A stretch of DNA of 64,000 nt from Maribacter_C sp947494565 (GTDB taxonomy: Bacteria; Bacteroidota; Bacteroidia; Flavobacteriales; Flavobacteriaceae), in NCBI RefSeq assembly GCF_047345415.1, contig NZ_JBLFEP010000002.1, positions 744,001 to 808,000 of the forward strand, in the 5' to 3' direction. Positions 33,919-42,929 of the stretch are shown piece by piece. Positions within the stretch are counted from its first letter, which is position 1, and each line of letters opens with the position of its first letter. Both the position numbers and the translations under genes were made by a program. The notes beneath the pieces were generated by a model, which was not told the origin of the DNA, searched no databases, and worked only from the letters and a program-made list of their open reading frames with translations.

Positions 33919-36084
33919 ATGAAGAAATCAAACATGCTATTGCTTTTTGCCTTGATTACGTTCGTTACCACAAATGCGCAGACCAAGAAGATTACCGTTG
34001 AAGATATTTATAACGGTACATTTCGAACCGAGGGTCTTGACGAACTTCGATCGTTGAACAACGGAAAGGAATATACGGTCTTGAATATCGATCGAGCACG
34101 GGGGACTAGCCAAATAGATACCTACAGTTACCAAACGCTCGAAAAAAAAGAAACCCTGGTTTCTTCAGAGCTTCTCGAAGGCGTTTCTTCCTTCTCGAGC
34201 TACACGTTCAGTGCTGATGAAAGCAGGGTACTGCTTGCAACGGATGTAGAGCCCATTTTTAGACGTTCACGCTTGGGGCTTTATTATGTGTATGATATTG
34301 CCAGTAAATCGCTGACCAAAGTAGCTGAAACAAAAATACAGGAGCCTACTTTTTCACCTGATGGAAAACAGGTGGCGTATGGATTTAACAACAATCTGTA
34401 TGTGTTCGATATTGACACAAAGACCACCAAACAAATAACGGAAGATGGCGTTAAGAACCGGATTATCAATGGTATTACCGATTGGGTATATGAAGAAGAG
34501 TTCGCTTTCGTAAGAGCATTCGAGTGGAATTCAGACGGCACAAGAATCGCCTTTTTAAGATTTGATGAAAGTAAGGTCCCGCAGTTTTCCATGGACGTAT
34601 ATGGCACCGAACTGTATCAAAGACAAGAGGTGTTCAAATATCCAAAAGCCGGGGAGGAAAACGCTGTTGTTTCGCTACATCTGTATGACATGGCTACGGC
34701 GACGACCTCGAATGTCGATTTGAATGGAGCCCATTACATTCCGCGGCTAAAATGGATGAACGATTCGAATCGTTTGAGTGTGCAGACCTTGAATCGGCAC
34801 CAAAACCACCTTAGATTGTACGCGGTCGACGCAAGGTCAAATGCGGCGAACCTTCTGATGGAGGAAAAAGATGAAGCCTATGTGGACGTGACCAACGATT
34901 TGACATTTTTGCCAGATGATAGTTTTATTTGGACAAGCGAACAAGATGGTTGGAATCATATCTATAGATACAGTAAGGAAGGGCCTTTGATGAATCAAGT
35001 GACCAAAGGAGCTTGGGAGGTGACCAGTTATTACGGGTATGATGCGAAGAAAGACCGCATCTACTATCAGTCCACCGAAAATGGTTCTACGAATCGGGGC
35101 GTCTATAGTATCTCGAGCTCAGGTCGGAGTAAAAAGGAATTGGCAGTAGAAGAAGGAACAAATCGCGCCGATTTCAGTGCGGACTTCACCTACTTTATCA
35201 ATACCTTTTCTAGTGCTACCATACCTCCCAGATATACGTTGCATAAATCCAACTCCGGAAAGAAGGTAAAGGATATCAAGAACAACCAGGCAGTACTTAC
35301 CAAGCTCAGCAATTACCAAATGGGGCCCAAAGAGTTTTCGACCTTGGCGATAAACGGTAATGAGTTGAATATGTACATGCTCAAACCGGCAGATTTCGAC
35401 CCCTCAAAAAAGTATCCGCTTCTGATGTATCAATATAGTGGACCCGGTTCTCAGAACGTATCGAATTCCTGGAATGATACTAGTGATTATTGGCACCAAA
35501 GCTTAGTGTCGGAGGGCTACATCATTGTGTGTATTGATGGCCGCGGGACCGGATTTAAGGGCCGCGATTTCAAAAAGGTGACCTATCTCAACTTGGTGAA
35601 GTATGAGACAGAAGACCAAATAACGGCGGCTAAAAAATTGAGTGAGTTGCCTTATATCGATGAAGAGCGCACCGGAATTTGGGGCTGGAGTTTTGGGGGT
35701 CACATGGCCACGAACTGCATTTTAAAAGGGAATGACGTTTTTGAAACTGCAATTGCAGTGGCACCCGTTACCTCATGGCGCTTTTACGATACCATCTATA
35801 CCGAGCGTTTTATGCGTACTCCGGCGGAAAACCCAAGTGGATACGATGACAATTCGCCATTCAACTATCCTGAGATGCTGAAAGGTAACTATCTACTGGT
35901 GCATGGTTCAGGGGATGACAATGTACATGTACAGAATTCGATGCGTATGATCGAGGCCCTGGTGCAAGCGAACAAACAATTTGACTTGGCCATCTATCCC
36001 GACAAAAATCATGGTATTTATGGCGGAAATACTAGAATTCATCTGTTTAATAAAATGACCAAATTCATAAAGGAAAATCTTTAA
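33919..36084 (+). CDS. Dipeptidyl peptidase IV (S9 family)
   Basis: The ATG at 33919 gives a proper signal peptide (LLLFALITFVTTNAQ); the frame's earlier ATG at 33889 lies in the opposing leader region. The 721-aa product has an eight-blade propeller (DPPIV_N, about 90-450) with EEEFAFVRAFEW, the double-Glu substrate motif. The C-terminal hydrolase has GWSFGGH (Ser near 590), GSGDDNV (Asp near 665) and KNHGIYG (His near 696). It removes X-Pro dipeptides in the periplasm, and the peptide transporter follows. Confidence 0.93.
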   Translation: MKKSNMLLLFALITFVTTNAQTKKITVEDIYNGTFRTEGLDELRSLNNGKEYTVLNIDRARGTSQIDTYSYQTLEKKETLVSSELLEGVSSFSSYTFSADESRVLLATDVEPIFRRSRLGLYYVYDIASKSLTKVAETKIQEPTFSPDGKQVAYGFNNNLYVFDIDTKTTKQITEDGVKNRIINGITDWVYEEEFAFVRAFEWNSDGTRIAFLRFDESKVPQFSMDVYGTELYQRQEVFKYPKAGEENAVVSLHLYDMATATTSNVDLNGAHYIPRLKWMNDSNRLSVQTLNRHQNHLRLYAVDARSNAANLLMEEKDEAYVDVTNDLTFLPDDSFIWTSEQDGWNHIYRYSKEGPLMNQVTKGAWEVTSYYGYDAKKDRIYYQSTENGSTNRGVYSISSSGRSKKELAVEEGTNRADFSADFTYFINTFSSATIPPRYTLHKSNSGKKVKDIKNNQAVLTKLSNYQMGPKEFSTLAINGNELNMYMLKPADFDPSKKYPLLMYQYSGPGSQNVSNSWNDTSDYWHQSLVSEGYIIVCIDGRGTGFKGRDFKKVTYLNLVKYETEDQITAAKKLSELPYIDEERTGIWGWSFGGHMATNCILKGNDVFETAIAVAPVTSWRFYDTIYTERFMRTPAENPSGYDDNSPFNYPEMLKGNYLLVHGSGDDNVHVQNSMRMIEALVQANKQFDLAIYPDKNHGIYGGNTRIHLFNKMTKFIKENL

Positions 36085-36102
36085 CCAACCAAAAGTTATA
36101 AC

Positions 36103-37635
36103 ATGAGTGATTCGACCAAGTTTTCAAACCAAAAAGAGATTCTAGGGCACCCGCAAGGATTATTCTATTTATTCTTTGCCGAATTGTGGGAGCGTTTTAG
36201 CTTCTACGGAATGCGTGCACTGTTGACCTTGTATATGGTCAACGTCATTTTCGAAGCGCTTTCCACTAGGGATTACGCCGCCGCCGCTGTTTATGCCTCT
36301 TATGGTTCTTTGGTGTACGCCTCAACGGTAATCGGGGGGAAAATATCAGATTCTATTTTGGGAATGCGACAGTCGATTTTTTTGGGTGGTATTCTCATGT
36401 CTCTCGGCCATTTTGTACTCGCGATTGAAAACGATATTGCCTTCTTTTTGGCCTTGGCATTCATTATTGTTGGAAATGGTTTTTTTAAACCTAATATCTC
36501 AACCTTCGTAGGAACCTTGTACGAGGAAGGCGATACTAGAAAAGACTCGGGGTTCACCATATTTTATATGGGTATAAATATTGGTGGAGCCATCTCACCA
36601 TTATTATGTGGTTGGCTCGGTGCTACCTATGGCTGGCACTACGGTTTTGGATTAGCGGGAATAGGGATGTTAACAGGCCTCTTGTTTTTCTGGAGTGGAA
36701 TCAAAAAGAACGTTTTCGGGGATCGGGGACTACCACCTAGCCAAGAAGTATACGAAAAGAAAATCATGGGAATACCCCAAAAGACCTTAATTCCCATATT
36801 ATGCTTTCTAGCTGCGCCCATAATTGCATTTTTACTCTATTCCTATAAGTCTTTAGGAGGAGAGGGTACCCTATTCGAAGAAACGAATATCGTCAACCTG
36901 CTCTTTTATGTCATCGGTATTCTCGTCATCCTCTATTTGGGTAGTATCATGCTAAAAGCTACTAAAGACGAGAGGAAGAAACTTTTCATGGCCGTCTTGA
37001 TTACCTTCTTTATGACCATTTTTTGGGGCTTTCATGAGTTGCATGGTAGCGTAATCACTCTTTTTGCTGCTAGAAATGTCAATTTGACGCTCATAAATGC
37101 CAGTCAGACCAATGCGCTAAACTCGATATTTATCGTACTCCTCTCGATACCTATTTCGATAATGTGGACCTACTTGGCCAAAAAGAAAATCAATCCTAGA
37201 ACTCCCTATAAATTCGGAATGGGGCTGGTTCTGGCGGGCTTGAGCTTTTACATTCTTTCGTTAAGCGGTGGCAGTGCCGATGAAAACGGAATGGTACCGT
37301 TTACCTATTTATTGCTTTTGTATTTCCTGATTTCCGTGGGGGAATTGTTTATGTCTCCGGTAGGACTTTCGAAAATAACGGATCTCTCTCCAAAAAGAAT
37401 CGTGGCCTTTATGATGGGCGTATGGTTCTTATCTTCCGCCTATGCCTTTCAAATTGTCGGTTTCATATCCAAAGAGCTTGCTATTGAGAGCACTGATAGC
37501 AATGTAGGAGGTCTTGATACCCTGAACGTTTACTTAGACGGGTTCAGTCTTATCGCCAAATATTCCCTTGTGGCGGGTGCTGTGGTACTTGTATTCGCTC
37601 CGTTAATGAAACGACTGATGGGCAACGTGCATTAA
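36103..37635 (+). CDS. POT-family proton-coupled oligopeptide transporter
   Basis: The 510-aa protein has about 12-14 membrane segments and the POT signature FAELWERFSFYGMRALL (ExxER-type helix) near residue 28, followed by GGKISDSILGMRQSI and FYMGINIGGAISPLL (PTR2 motif). It imports di- and tripeptides with protons across the inner membrane. It lies 18 bp after the DPP IV gene, forming a peptide-utilisation pair. Confidence 0.93.
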   Translation: MSDSTKFSNQKEILGHPQGLFYLFFAELWERFSFYGMRALLTLYMVNVIFEALSTRDYAAAAVYASYGSLVYASTVIGGKISDSILGMRQSIFLGGILMSLGHFVLAIENDIAFFLALAFIIVGNGFFKPNISTFVGTLYEEGDTRKDSGFTIFYMGINIGGAISPLLCGWLGATYGWHYGFGLAGIGMLTGLLFFWSGIKKNVFGDRGLPPSQEVYEKKIMGIPQKTLIPILCFLAAPIIAFLLYSYKSLGGEGTLFEETNIVNLLFYVIGILVILYLGSIMLKATKDERKKLFMAVLITFFMTIFWGFHELHGSVITLFAARNVNLTLINASQTNALNSIFIVLLSIPISIMWTYLAKKKINPRTPYKFGMGLVLAGLSFYILSLSGGSADENGMVPFTYLLLLYFLISVGELFMSPVGLSKITDLSPKRIVAFMMGVWFLSSAYAFQIVGFISKELAIESTDSNVGGLDTLNVYLDGFSLIAKYSLVAGAVVLVFAPLMKRLMGNVH

Positions 37636-37649
37636 GGAAAATAGGACTG

Positions 37650-39662
37650 TTAAAAATAAAAGGCTCCCTTTTCACCAGTATAGTGAAAAGGGAGTTTCCT
37701 TTTGGCGCAGGTGGCACGCCAACGGTTGACATAGCTTTTGTAGTTGCTGCCATCAGCAATTACCTGTTTTGGTCGAATCGAATCTAAAATACGCTCCAAA
37801 TTGATTTTTGGGGATTGGATCAACACAAGGTATTCGACTTTTTCGTTAAGCGGAACGATGGCCGAGCTATCAATTAGGAGTAGCCGTTTATTGTCGATTC
37901 GATAGGCATTTTGCAGCGGTTCGTACCTGTGGTCTTGAATGCGCCTCCCTATACTGATGTCCTTGGTTATGTCATCCATTTTGTTGGTACTCCTGGAATA
38001 GACGGTAAGTCGCGCTCCGTTTTGATGAAGTAGTACGGAATTTTTGTTTTGATGGAGAAGAAAGACGTCCTGTCGTTGTTTTGTGTGTATGCTGGCATAG
38101 AGCAACCAGAACTGAAAGCCAACAATGGCCGTCAGCAGGGTAATGAGTCGAATAAAAATAGGTTTCGTGACCAGAAGGAGCAATGCAATGGTAATGATAT
38201 ATGCCAGTATAAGCTGGACCGCGTCAAAGGATATGTGCTTAAAAACAAAGGCTTCCTGATTCGCAACCCAGGCGATTACGGTATTCATCAGACGAATCAT
38301 ATGGCCATACCCTTCTGCCAAAAAATCGGGTAGTGTATTACTGACCGCTAAGACGAGTACTAGAATCCCCAATCCAAGAATAGTTCCTAAAAAAGGAACC
38401 ACCAACAGGTTCGAAATAAAGAAGAGTCCTGGAAATTGATGAAAGTAGAAGAGACTTATCGGCAGTACCCCAATTTGGGCAGCAATACTGACCGCCAATA
38501 ACTGCCAGATCTTGCGTACAACCCGGTTTTTAGGAAACCAAAATCGTTGCAACATCGGATAGATCCAAAGTATGGAAAAGACAGCTGCGTAACTCATTTG
38601 AAACCCTATCTGGAATAAAAGCATGGGATTGAACAGTAACAGTATAAAAAACATGGATAAGGTCAGAATGTTGAACGTATTACTGGGCCTATTGAGATAG
38701 AGCGCATAACCTACGAATGAGAACATCGTTACTGCACGCACGACTGATGCCGATAGGCCCGCAAGAAGAGCGAAACCCCATAACAAGACGATTAGGGTTA
38801 TTAGTTTTAGAACCTTGCCGTTTCGGAGTCTTTCCAAAGGGCTGAGCAGAAATTGCAGTAGTAGTAACAGTATACCAATATGCAGACCGGAAACGGCAAG
38901 AATATGGACAGCCCCGGCATCTTTATAAGCATCATAGGTCTGAGCGGATATCGAATGACGTTGTCCCAATAATAACGCTTGAACAATGCTGAGTTCGTCT
39001 TCTCCGAAACGCGCTTCCCTAAGTTTTGTGACGAGTTTGTTTCTGAGGGAGGCTGCATATCCGAAAATAGTAGGCATCCGGGTTGATAATAGGAAGTAGG
39101 AATCGTGGGTGACCATGAGTTGATGTGAAATACCCAACCGCTGCATGTATCGCCGATAATTGAACTGATACGGATTCAAAGGGGAACGAATTTCCTTTAA
39201 GTTGTCTAGGGTAAGGAGTTCATCATCCACTTGAAGTGCTTTCTTGAGGGTGTCAATCGGAAGATTTAACACAATTTTTCCAGAAGTCGGATGACCGTCA
39301 TGTTCCTTGACAAGGGCTATGTATCTGTGGTGAAAGGAATTCGATTTTAGCACTTCCCTGATTTTTAAGGTCAAAACACCCTTAGCGCTATTCGAGTAAC
39401 GGCTGTAATGGTTCTTCTGGTTTTTCGGTTGCCATAGGGCGTATGACAGGGCTCCGATACTCATAGTAGTAAGGACCACAAATACTAAAAAAACGTGAGG
39501 TTGTCGTTGTTTTGCGTTCTGAAAAACAAAACCTAGACCAGTTAGCAAAAGCAAAGTGCATAGAAGGGCAGCGAGTAGAGGTACATCGAAATAGGTGCCA
39601 ATGACTATCCCTGCAACGAGAGGGAGGGTCAATTTGGTGGAAGCGAACCGAAATAAATTCAT
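37650..39662 (-). CDS. comEC: ComEC/Rec2-family competence protein
   Basis: The 670-aa product has N-terminal membrane segments with a DUF4131 domain, then the Competence domain: ALLLGQRHSISAQTYDAYKD, AGAVHILAVSGLHIGILL and LSASVVRAVTMF. The C-terminal 150 residues stand where the metallo-beta-lactamase domain would be but lack HxHxDH, as in many Bacteroidota homologues. It forms the inner-membrane DNA channel. Its last codons and stop lie in the shared terminator hairpin. Confidence 0.88.
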   Translation of the reverse strand: MNLFRFASTKLTLPLVAGIVIGTYFDVPLLAALLCTLLLLTGLGFVFQNAKQRQPHVFLVFVVLTTMSIGALSYALWQPKNQKNHYSRYSNSAKGVLTLKIREVLKSNSFHHRYIALVKEHDGHPTSGKIVLNLPIDTLKKALQVDDELLTLDNLKEIRSPLNPYQFNYRRYMQRLGISHQLMVTHDSYFLLSTRMPTIFGYAASLRNKLVTKLREARFGEDELSIVQALLLGQRHSISAQTYDAYKDAGAVHILAVSGLHIGILLLLLQFLLSPLERLRNGKVLKLITLIVLLWGFALLAGLSASVVRAVTMFSFVGYALYLNRPSNTFNILTLSMFFILLLFNPMLLFQIGFQMSYAAVFSILWIYPMLQRFWFPKNRVVRKIWQLLAVSIAAQIGVLPISLFYFHQFPGLFFISNLLVVPFLGTILGLGILVLVLAVSNTLPDFLAEGYGHMIRLMNTVIAWVANQEAFVFKHISFDAVQLILAYIITIALLLLVTKPIFIRLITLLTAIVGFQFWLLYASIHTKQRQDVFLLHQNKNSVLLHQNGARLTVYSRSTNKMDDITKDISIGRRIQDHRYEPLQNAYRIDNKRLLLIDSSAIVPLNEKVEYLVLIQSPKINLERILDSIRPKQVIADGSNYKSYVNRWRATCAKRKLPFHYTGEKGAFYF
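37664..37694. terminator. Bidirectional terminator overlapping comEC 3' end
   Basis: CTCCCTTTTCAC (37664-37675) pairs perfectly with GTGAAAAGGGAG (37683-37694) around a 7-nt loop. T-rich flanks occur on both sides. The hairpin encodes the final residues of ComEC. Confidence 0.8.
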
Positions 39663-39704
39663 AGCGTAAATTCTTACGCTAAATGTAGTAAATAATATAA
39701 TTTG

Positions 39705-40280
39705 TTAGAGTACCCTCGTGGCCTTTACGAAAGCGTGGTTCCAGTAGCCCTCGCGCAAAGAAGAAACGATCACGCCTCTCGAAGTAGAGGCATGTATGAA
39801 TTTGATGTCATCCCCTTCCACGGCCACTACCATACCCACGTGATTGATTCGACGTGCCCGTTTTCGGGTTTTAAAGAACAGGAGATCCCCTTTTACAACA
39901 TTCCTGATCTTTACCTTCTTTCCCTCATCGGCCATATGGTACGAGACCCTTGGTAAACGTACATCATGTTCTGCAAAAGAGACGTAAAGCAATCCTGAAC
40001 AGTCCATGCCTTTTTTGGTGGTACCTCCATATTTGTATCGTGTTCCGGAAAAGGTAAGCGCTGTATTGATGATATTATCGGCAACGGAATTTTTTGTTCG
40101 AGGATTGGTTTTTATAGTTTTTCGCGGTGATTTACGCTCTTCGGAGGGGGTCGCTTCAACTGTCACCTTCCGGGTCTTATTGTAATTTTTGTTTTTACTA
40201 TAAGTGGTCTTTTTTTTGACCGCACCACAGTTCACCAACAAAATACCAAGGAATACGTACAGGAATTTTTGCATTTTCAA
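39705..40280 (-). CDS. NlpC/P60 (C40) peptidoglycan endopeptidase lipoprotein
   Basis: The 191-aa product has a lipoprotein signal (GILLVNCGA), a basic Thr/Lys-rich linker (about 25-75) and a C40 domain. The catalytic triad is visible: MDCSGL (Cys), NHVGMVV (His) and KFIHAST (second His). It cleaves peptide stems of peptidoglycan. It lies 42 bp upstream of comEC on the same strand and may be co-transcribed. Confidence 0.88.
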   Translation of the reverse strand: MKMQKFLYVFLGILLVNCGAVKKKTTYSKNKNYNKTRKVTVEATPSEERKSPRKTIKTNPRTKNSVADNIINTALTFSGTRYKYGGTTKKGMDCSGLLYVSFAEHDVRLPRVSYHMADEGKKVKIRNVVKGDLLFFKTRKRARRINHVGMVVAVEGDDIKFIHASTSRGVIVSSLREGYWNHAFVKATRVL

Positions 40281-40449
40281 GAAGTGTCTCTAGCTCTTGA
40301 AACTCAAAATTAATGAAATTATTATAAGTACGACTTGATTCTGACCAGTCCGACAAGCGATTTAGATATAGGAATTAAAAAGAAGTGCAATGCAACTACT
40401 GAAATTGGTATGCCTACCGTGGGAAGTTTCAATACTTGTAGATTGGTTA

Positions 40450-41571
40450 TCACGTATTTTTCAGGTTCTGAACAATCAGGGTTGCGGCGGTTTCGCTTGC
40501 GCCACTTCCCCCTAATTTTTTTTCTAATTCATCATAGGCCCCAAGTTGTACATTTCGTTTTGGACCGTCGAGAATCTGACGCAATTCTTTGGTCAGATTT
40601 TCAGTGGTCAGTTGCTGCTGGATCAGTTCTTTCACCACTTCGGTTTTCATGATCAAATTGACCAAAGAAATATATTCAAGGGTTATAATGCGCTTTGCAA
40701 TCTGGTACGAGAGCCAATTGGCTTTGTAACAAACCACTTGGGGTACTTTGAAAAGTGCCGTTTCTAAAGTCGCCGTACCGCTGGTCACCAAGGCAGCATG
40801 TGACATACGCAGCAACTCATAGGTCTTGTTCGCTACAAAACCGACATTCGGATTTTGTAAAAAGGGTGCGTAAAACTCCTTGTCCAGACTGGGAGCGCCC
40901 GCTATAACGAATTCATAGGCCGAAAAATCGGAAATGACCGAAAGCATGGTGGTCAGCATTTTTTGTACTTCTTGTTTCCTGCTTCCCGGTAAGAGTGCTA
41001 TAATCGGTTTTTCCGGGTCGATTCCATTTGTCTTTCGAAACTGTTTTTCGTTCGGCGTCGGTGTATTCTGAATCGCATCGATTAATGGGTGACCGACAAA
41101 ATGCACGGGGTAACCGTGTTTTTTTTCATAGAACTCCTTTTCAAAGGGCAGAATGACATACATAGCGTCAATGTCTCGCTTGATTTTGGCGATCCGACCT
41201 TCCCTTGATGCCCAAATTTGGGGTGAGATGTAGTAGTTGGTCCGAAAACCTCGAGTTCTTGCCCACTTGGCAATACGAAGATTGAAACCTGAGTAATCGA
41301 TGAAGATGATCACATCGGGCTGAAATTCGGCAATGTCGTGCCTACAGAATTTCATGTTCTTGAAAATGGCACCTATGTTCAAAAGCACCTCAAGAAAACC
41401 CATGAAGGCCATTTCTTTGTAATGTTTTACTAGGGTGCCTCCGGCTTGTCTCATTAAATCACCACCCCAACAACGAATATTGGCGTCTTTATCCTTGGCT
41501 TTTAGCGCCTTGATCAGGTTTGACCCATGAAGGTCCCCCGATGCTTCCCCAGCTATGATGTAGTATTTCAT
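40450..41571 (-). CDS. lpxB: Lipid-A-disaccharide synthase
   Basis: The 373-aa protein starts MKYYIIAGEASGDLHGSNLI, the LpxB signature, and contains RCWGGDLMRQAGG, INPQ-like SPQIWA, and LLPGSRKQEV with KAPQVVCYKA-like FKVPQVVCYK. It joins UDP-diacylglucosamine to lipid X in lipid A synthesis (GT19). Usual length for the family. It is followed by about 170 bp without features before the C40 gene, and preceded by a small membrane gene and surE. Confidence 0.93.
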   Translation of the reverse strand: MKYYIIAGEASGDLHGSNLIKALKAKDKDANIRCWGGDLMRQAGGTLVKHYKEMAFMGFLEVLLNIGAIFKNMKFCRHDIAEFQPDVIIFIDYSGFNLRIAKWARTRGFRTNYYISPQIWASREGRIAKIKRDIDAMYVILPFEKEFYEKKHGYPVHFVGHPLIDAIQNTPTPNEKQFRKTNGIDPEKPIIALLPGSRKQEVQKMLTTMLSVISDFSAYEFVIAGAPSLDKEFYAPFLQNPNVGFVANKTYELLRMSHAALVTSGTATLETALFKVPQVVCYKANWLSYQIAKRIITLEYISLVNLIMKTEVVKELIQQQLTTENLTKELRQILDGPKRNVQLGAYDELEKKLGGSGASETAATLIVQNLKNT

Positions 41572-41603
41572 TTGAAGTTCTTGGGTCAGGCTACTATTTA
41601 TAT

Positions 41604-41903
41604 TTAAAAAACTTTGTGATAGAGTATGACCAACGCGGTCAGTATAGTGGCGATTAGTACCCCCTTGGCCCTATTGTCTCTTTTTATCCGTAGAAAAAGA
41701 AAAAAGGCGATGAGATTCAAAAGTGCCCCAAGTGCCAAAAGACTCCCTACATGACCTTGTTGCATTGCTGCTTGGAAAGTCTCTTTTATTCCCAATTCTG
41801 AGAACAATAAAATGTAAGTGAGCGTTCCGATAGCATTGGCGATGATTCCCACGAGAAACCCAATGATGATTTCTTTTTTAACGTTCTTTCTTGTCGGCAA
41901 CAT
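41604..41903 (-). CDS. Small three-TM membrane protein
   Basis: The 99-aa product has three hydrophobic segments: IIIGFLVGIIANAIGTLTYI, VGSLLALGALLNLIAFFLFL and GVLIATILTALVILY, with a basic N-terminus. It sits between surE and lpxB on the same strand, a conserved place for such a gene in flavobacteria. Function is unknown. Confidence 0.65.
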   Translation of the reverse strand: MLPTRKNVKKEIIIGFLVGIIANAIGTLTYILLFSELGIKETFQAAMQQGHVGSLLALGALLNLIAFFLFLRIKRDNRAKGVLIATILTALVILYHKVF

Positions 41904-41952
41904 AATGATGGTTTGGTACGGTTAGCAATCGAGTATATTGTTTTTGGAATTT

Positions 41953-42732
41953 TCAACCATGCAGGTTCCAATTGTTGATGTGTTGTATGGCATGGTGCGC
42001 GGTGAGGTCGAATTGGGTAGGGACTACGGAAATATAACCGTTGGCCAACGCCCATTCATCGGTGTCTTCGCCCTTATCGAGTAGCTCGAATTCCCCGGTC
42101 AACCAGTAATAATCCTTTCCCATGGGATTTTTTCTTTTATCGAATTTCTCTTTCCAATTGGCACGTGCCTGTCGCGCTATTTTTATGCCTTTTATTTCTG
42201 ATTGTTTCAGTTTGGGAATATTCACATTGAGTACGACCCCTTGTGGCATTTGATGGGTAATGGCTTCCTTGACAATCTTTTTTATATGTTTCTCGGCAGA
42301 CTCGAAATCCGCATTCCAGCTATAATCGCATAACGAAAACCCTATGGCGGGCACCCCTTCGATTCCAGCTTCTATGGCCGCGCTCATCGTGCCGGAATAG
42401 ATGACGTTTATCGATGAATTCGAACCGTGATTGATGCCACTGATACAGATATCAGGCTTTCGAGATAGCAACTCTTGAAGGGCCAATTTTACACAATCCG
42501 CTGGCGTACCACTACAGCTGTACTCTTCTTGGGCCCCGTTTTCTTCATCAATGGTCATCTTTTTAGAGTAGAGCGTGCTATCTAGGGTAATGGCATGACC
42601 CATACCCGATTGTGGGCTGTCAGGAGCCACGACCACCACATCGCCTAAATCTTTCATAAAACGAACTAAAGCGCGAAGTCCTGGAGCGGTAATTCCATCG
42701 TCATTGGTCACCAGAATCAAAGGTTTTGGCAT
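41953..42732 (-). CDS. surE: 5'/3'-nucleotidase SurE
   Basis: The start at 42732 (MPKPLILVTNDDG) places the metal-binding Asp pair near residue 11, as usual; an upstream ATG at 42771 would add 13 residues. VVVAPDSPQSGMGHAIT, SGTPADCVKLAL and GINHGSNSSINVIYSGT complete the SurE motifs. The enzyme dephosphorylates nucleoside monophosphates in stationary phase. Product length is 259 aa. Confidence 0.93.
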   Translation of the reverse strand: MPKPLILVTNDDGITAPGLRALVRFMKDLGDVVVVAPDSPQSGMGHAITLDSTLYSKKMTIDEENGAQEEYSCSGTPADCVKLALQELLSRKPDICISGINHGSNSSINVIYSGTMSAAIEAGIEGVPAIGFSLCDYSWNADFESAEKHIKKIVKEAITHQMPQGVVLNVNIPKLKQSEIKGIKIARQARANWKEKFDKRKNPMGKDYYWLTGEFELLDKGEDTDEWALANGYISVVPTQFDLTAHHAIQHINNWNLHG

Positions 42733-42929
42733 TGGGTATAATTTATGGGGCAAAAATACGTTTTTAAACAAAGATACTATGGCTCATCCCAATTATTGAA
42801 AAAATTCCCGCCAGGCCTTAGAGTGGCATGGTTTTTTCAGTATCTTAGAGAATCGATTAAAACCTGATTTTTGATGTGACGGCCTAACCCAAATTTTTAA
42901 CACGTTTCAGGACAACAAAAATGTATTTT

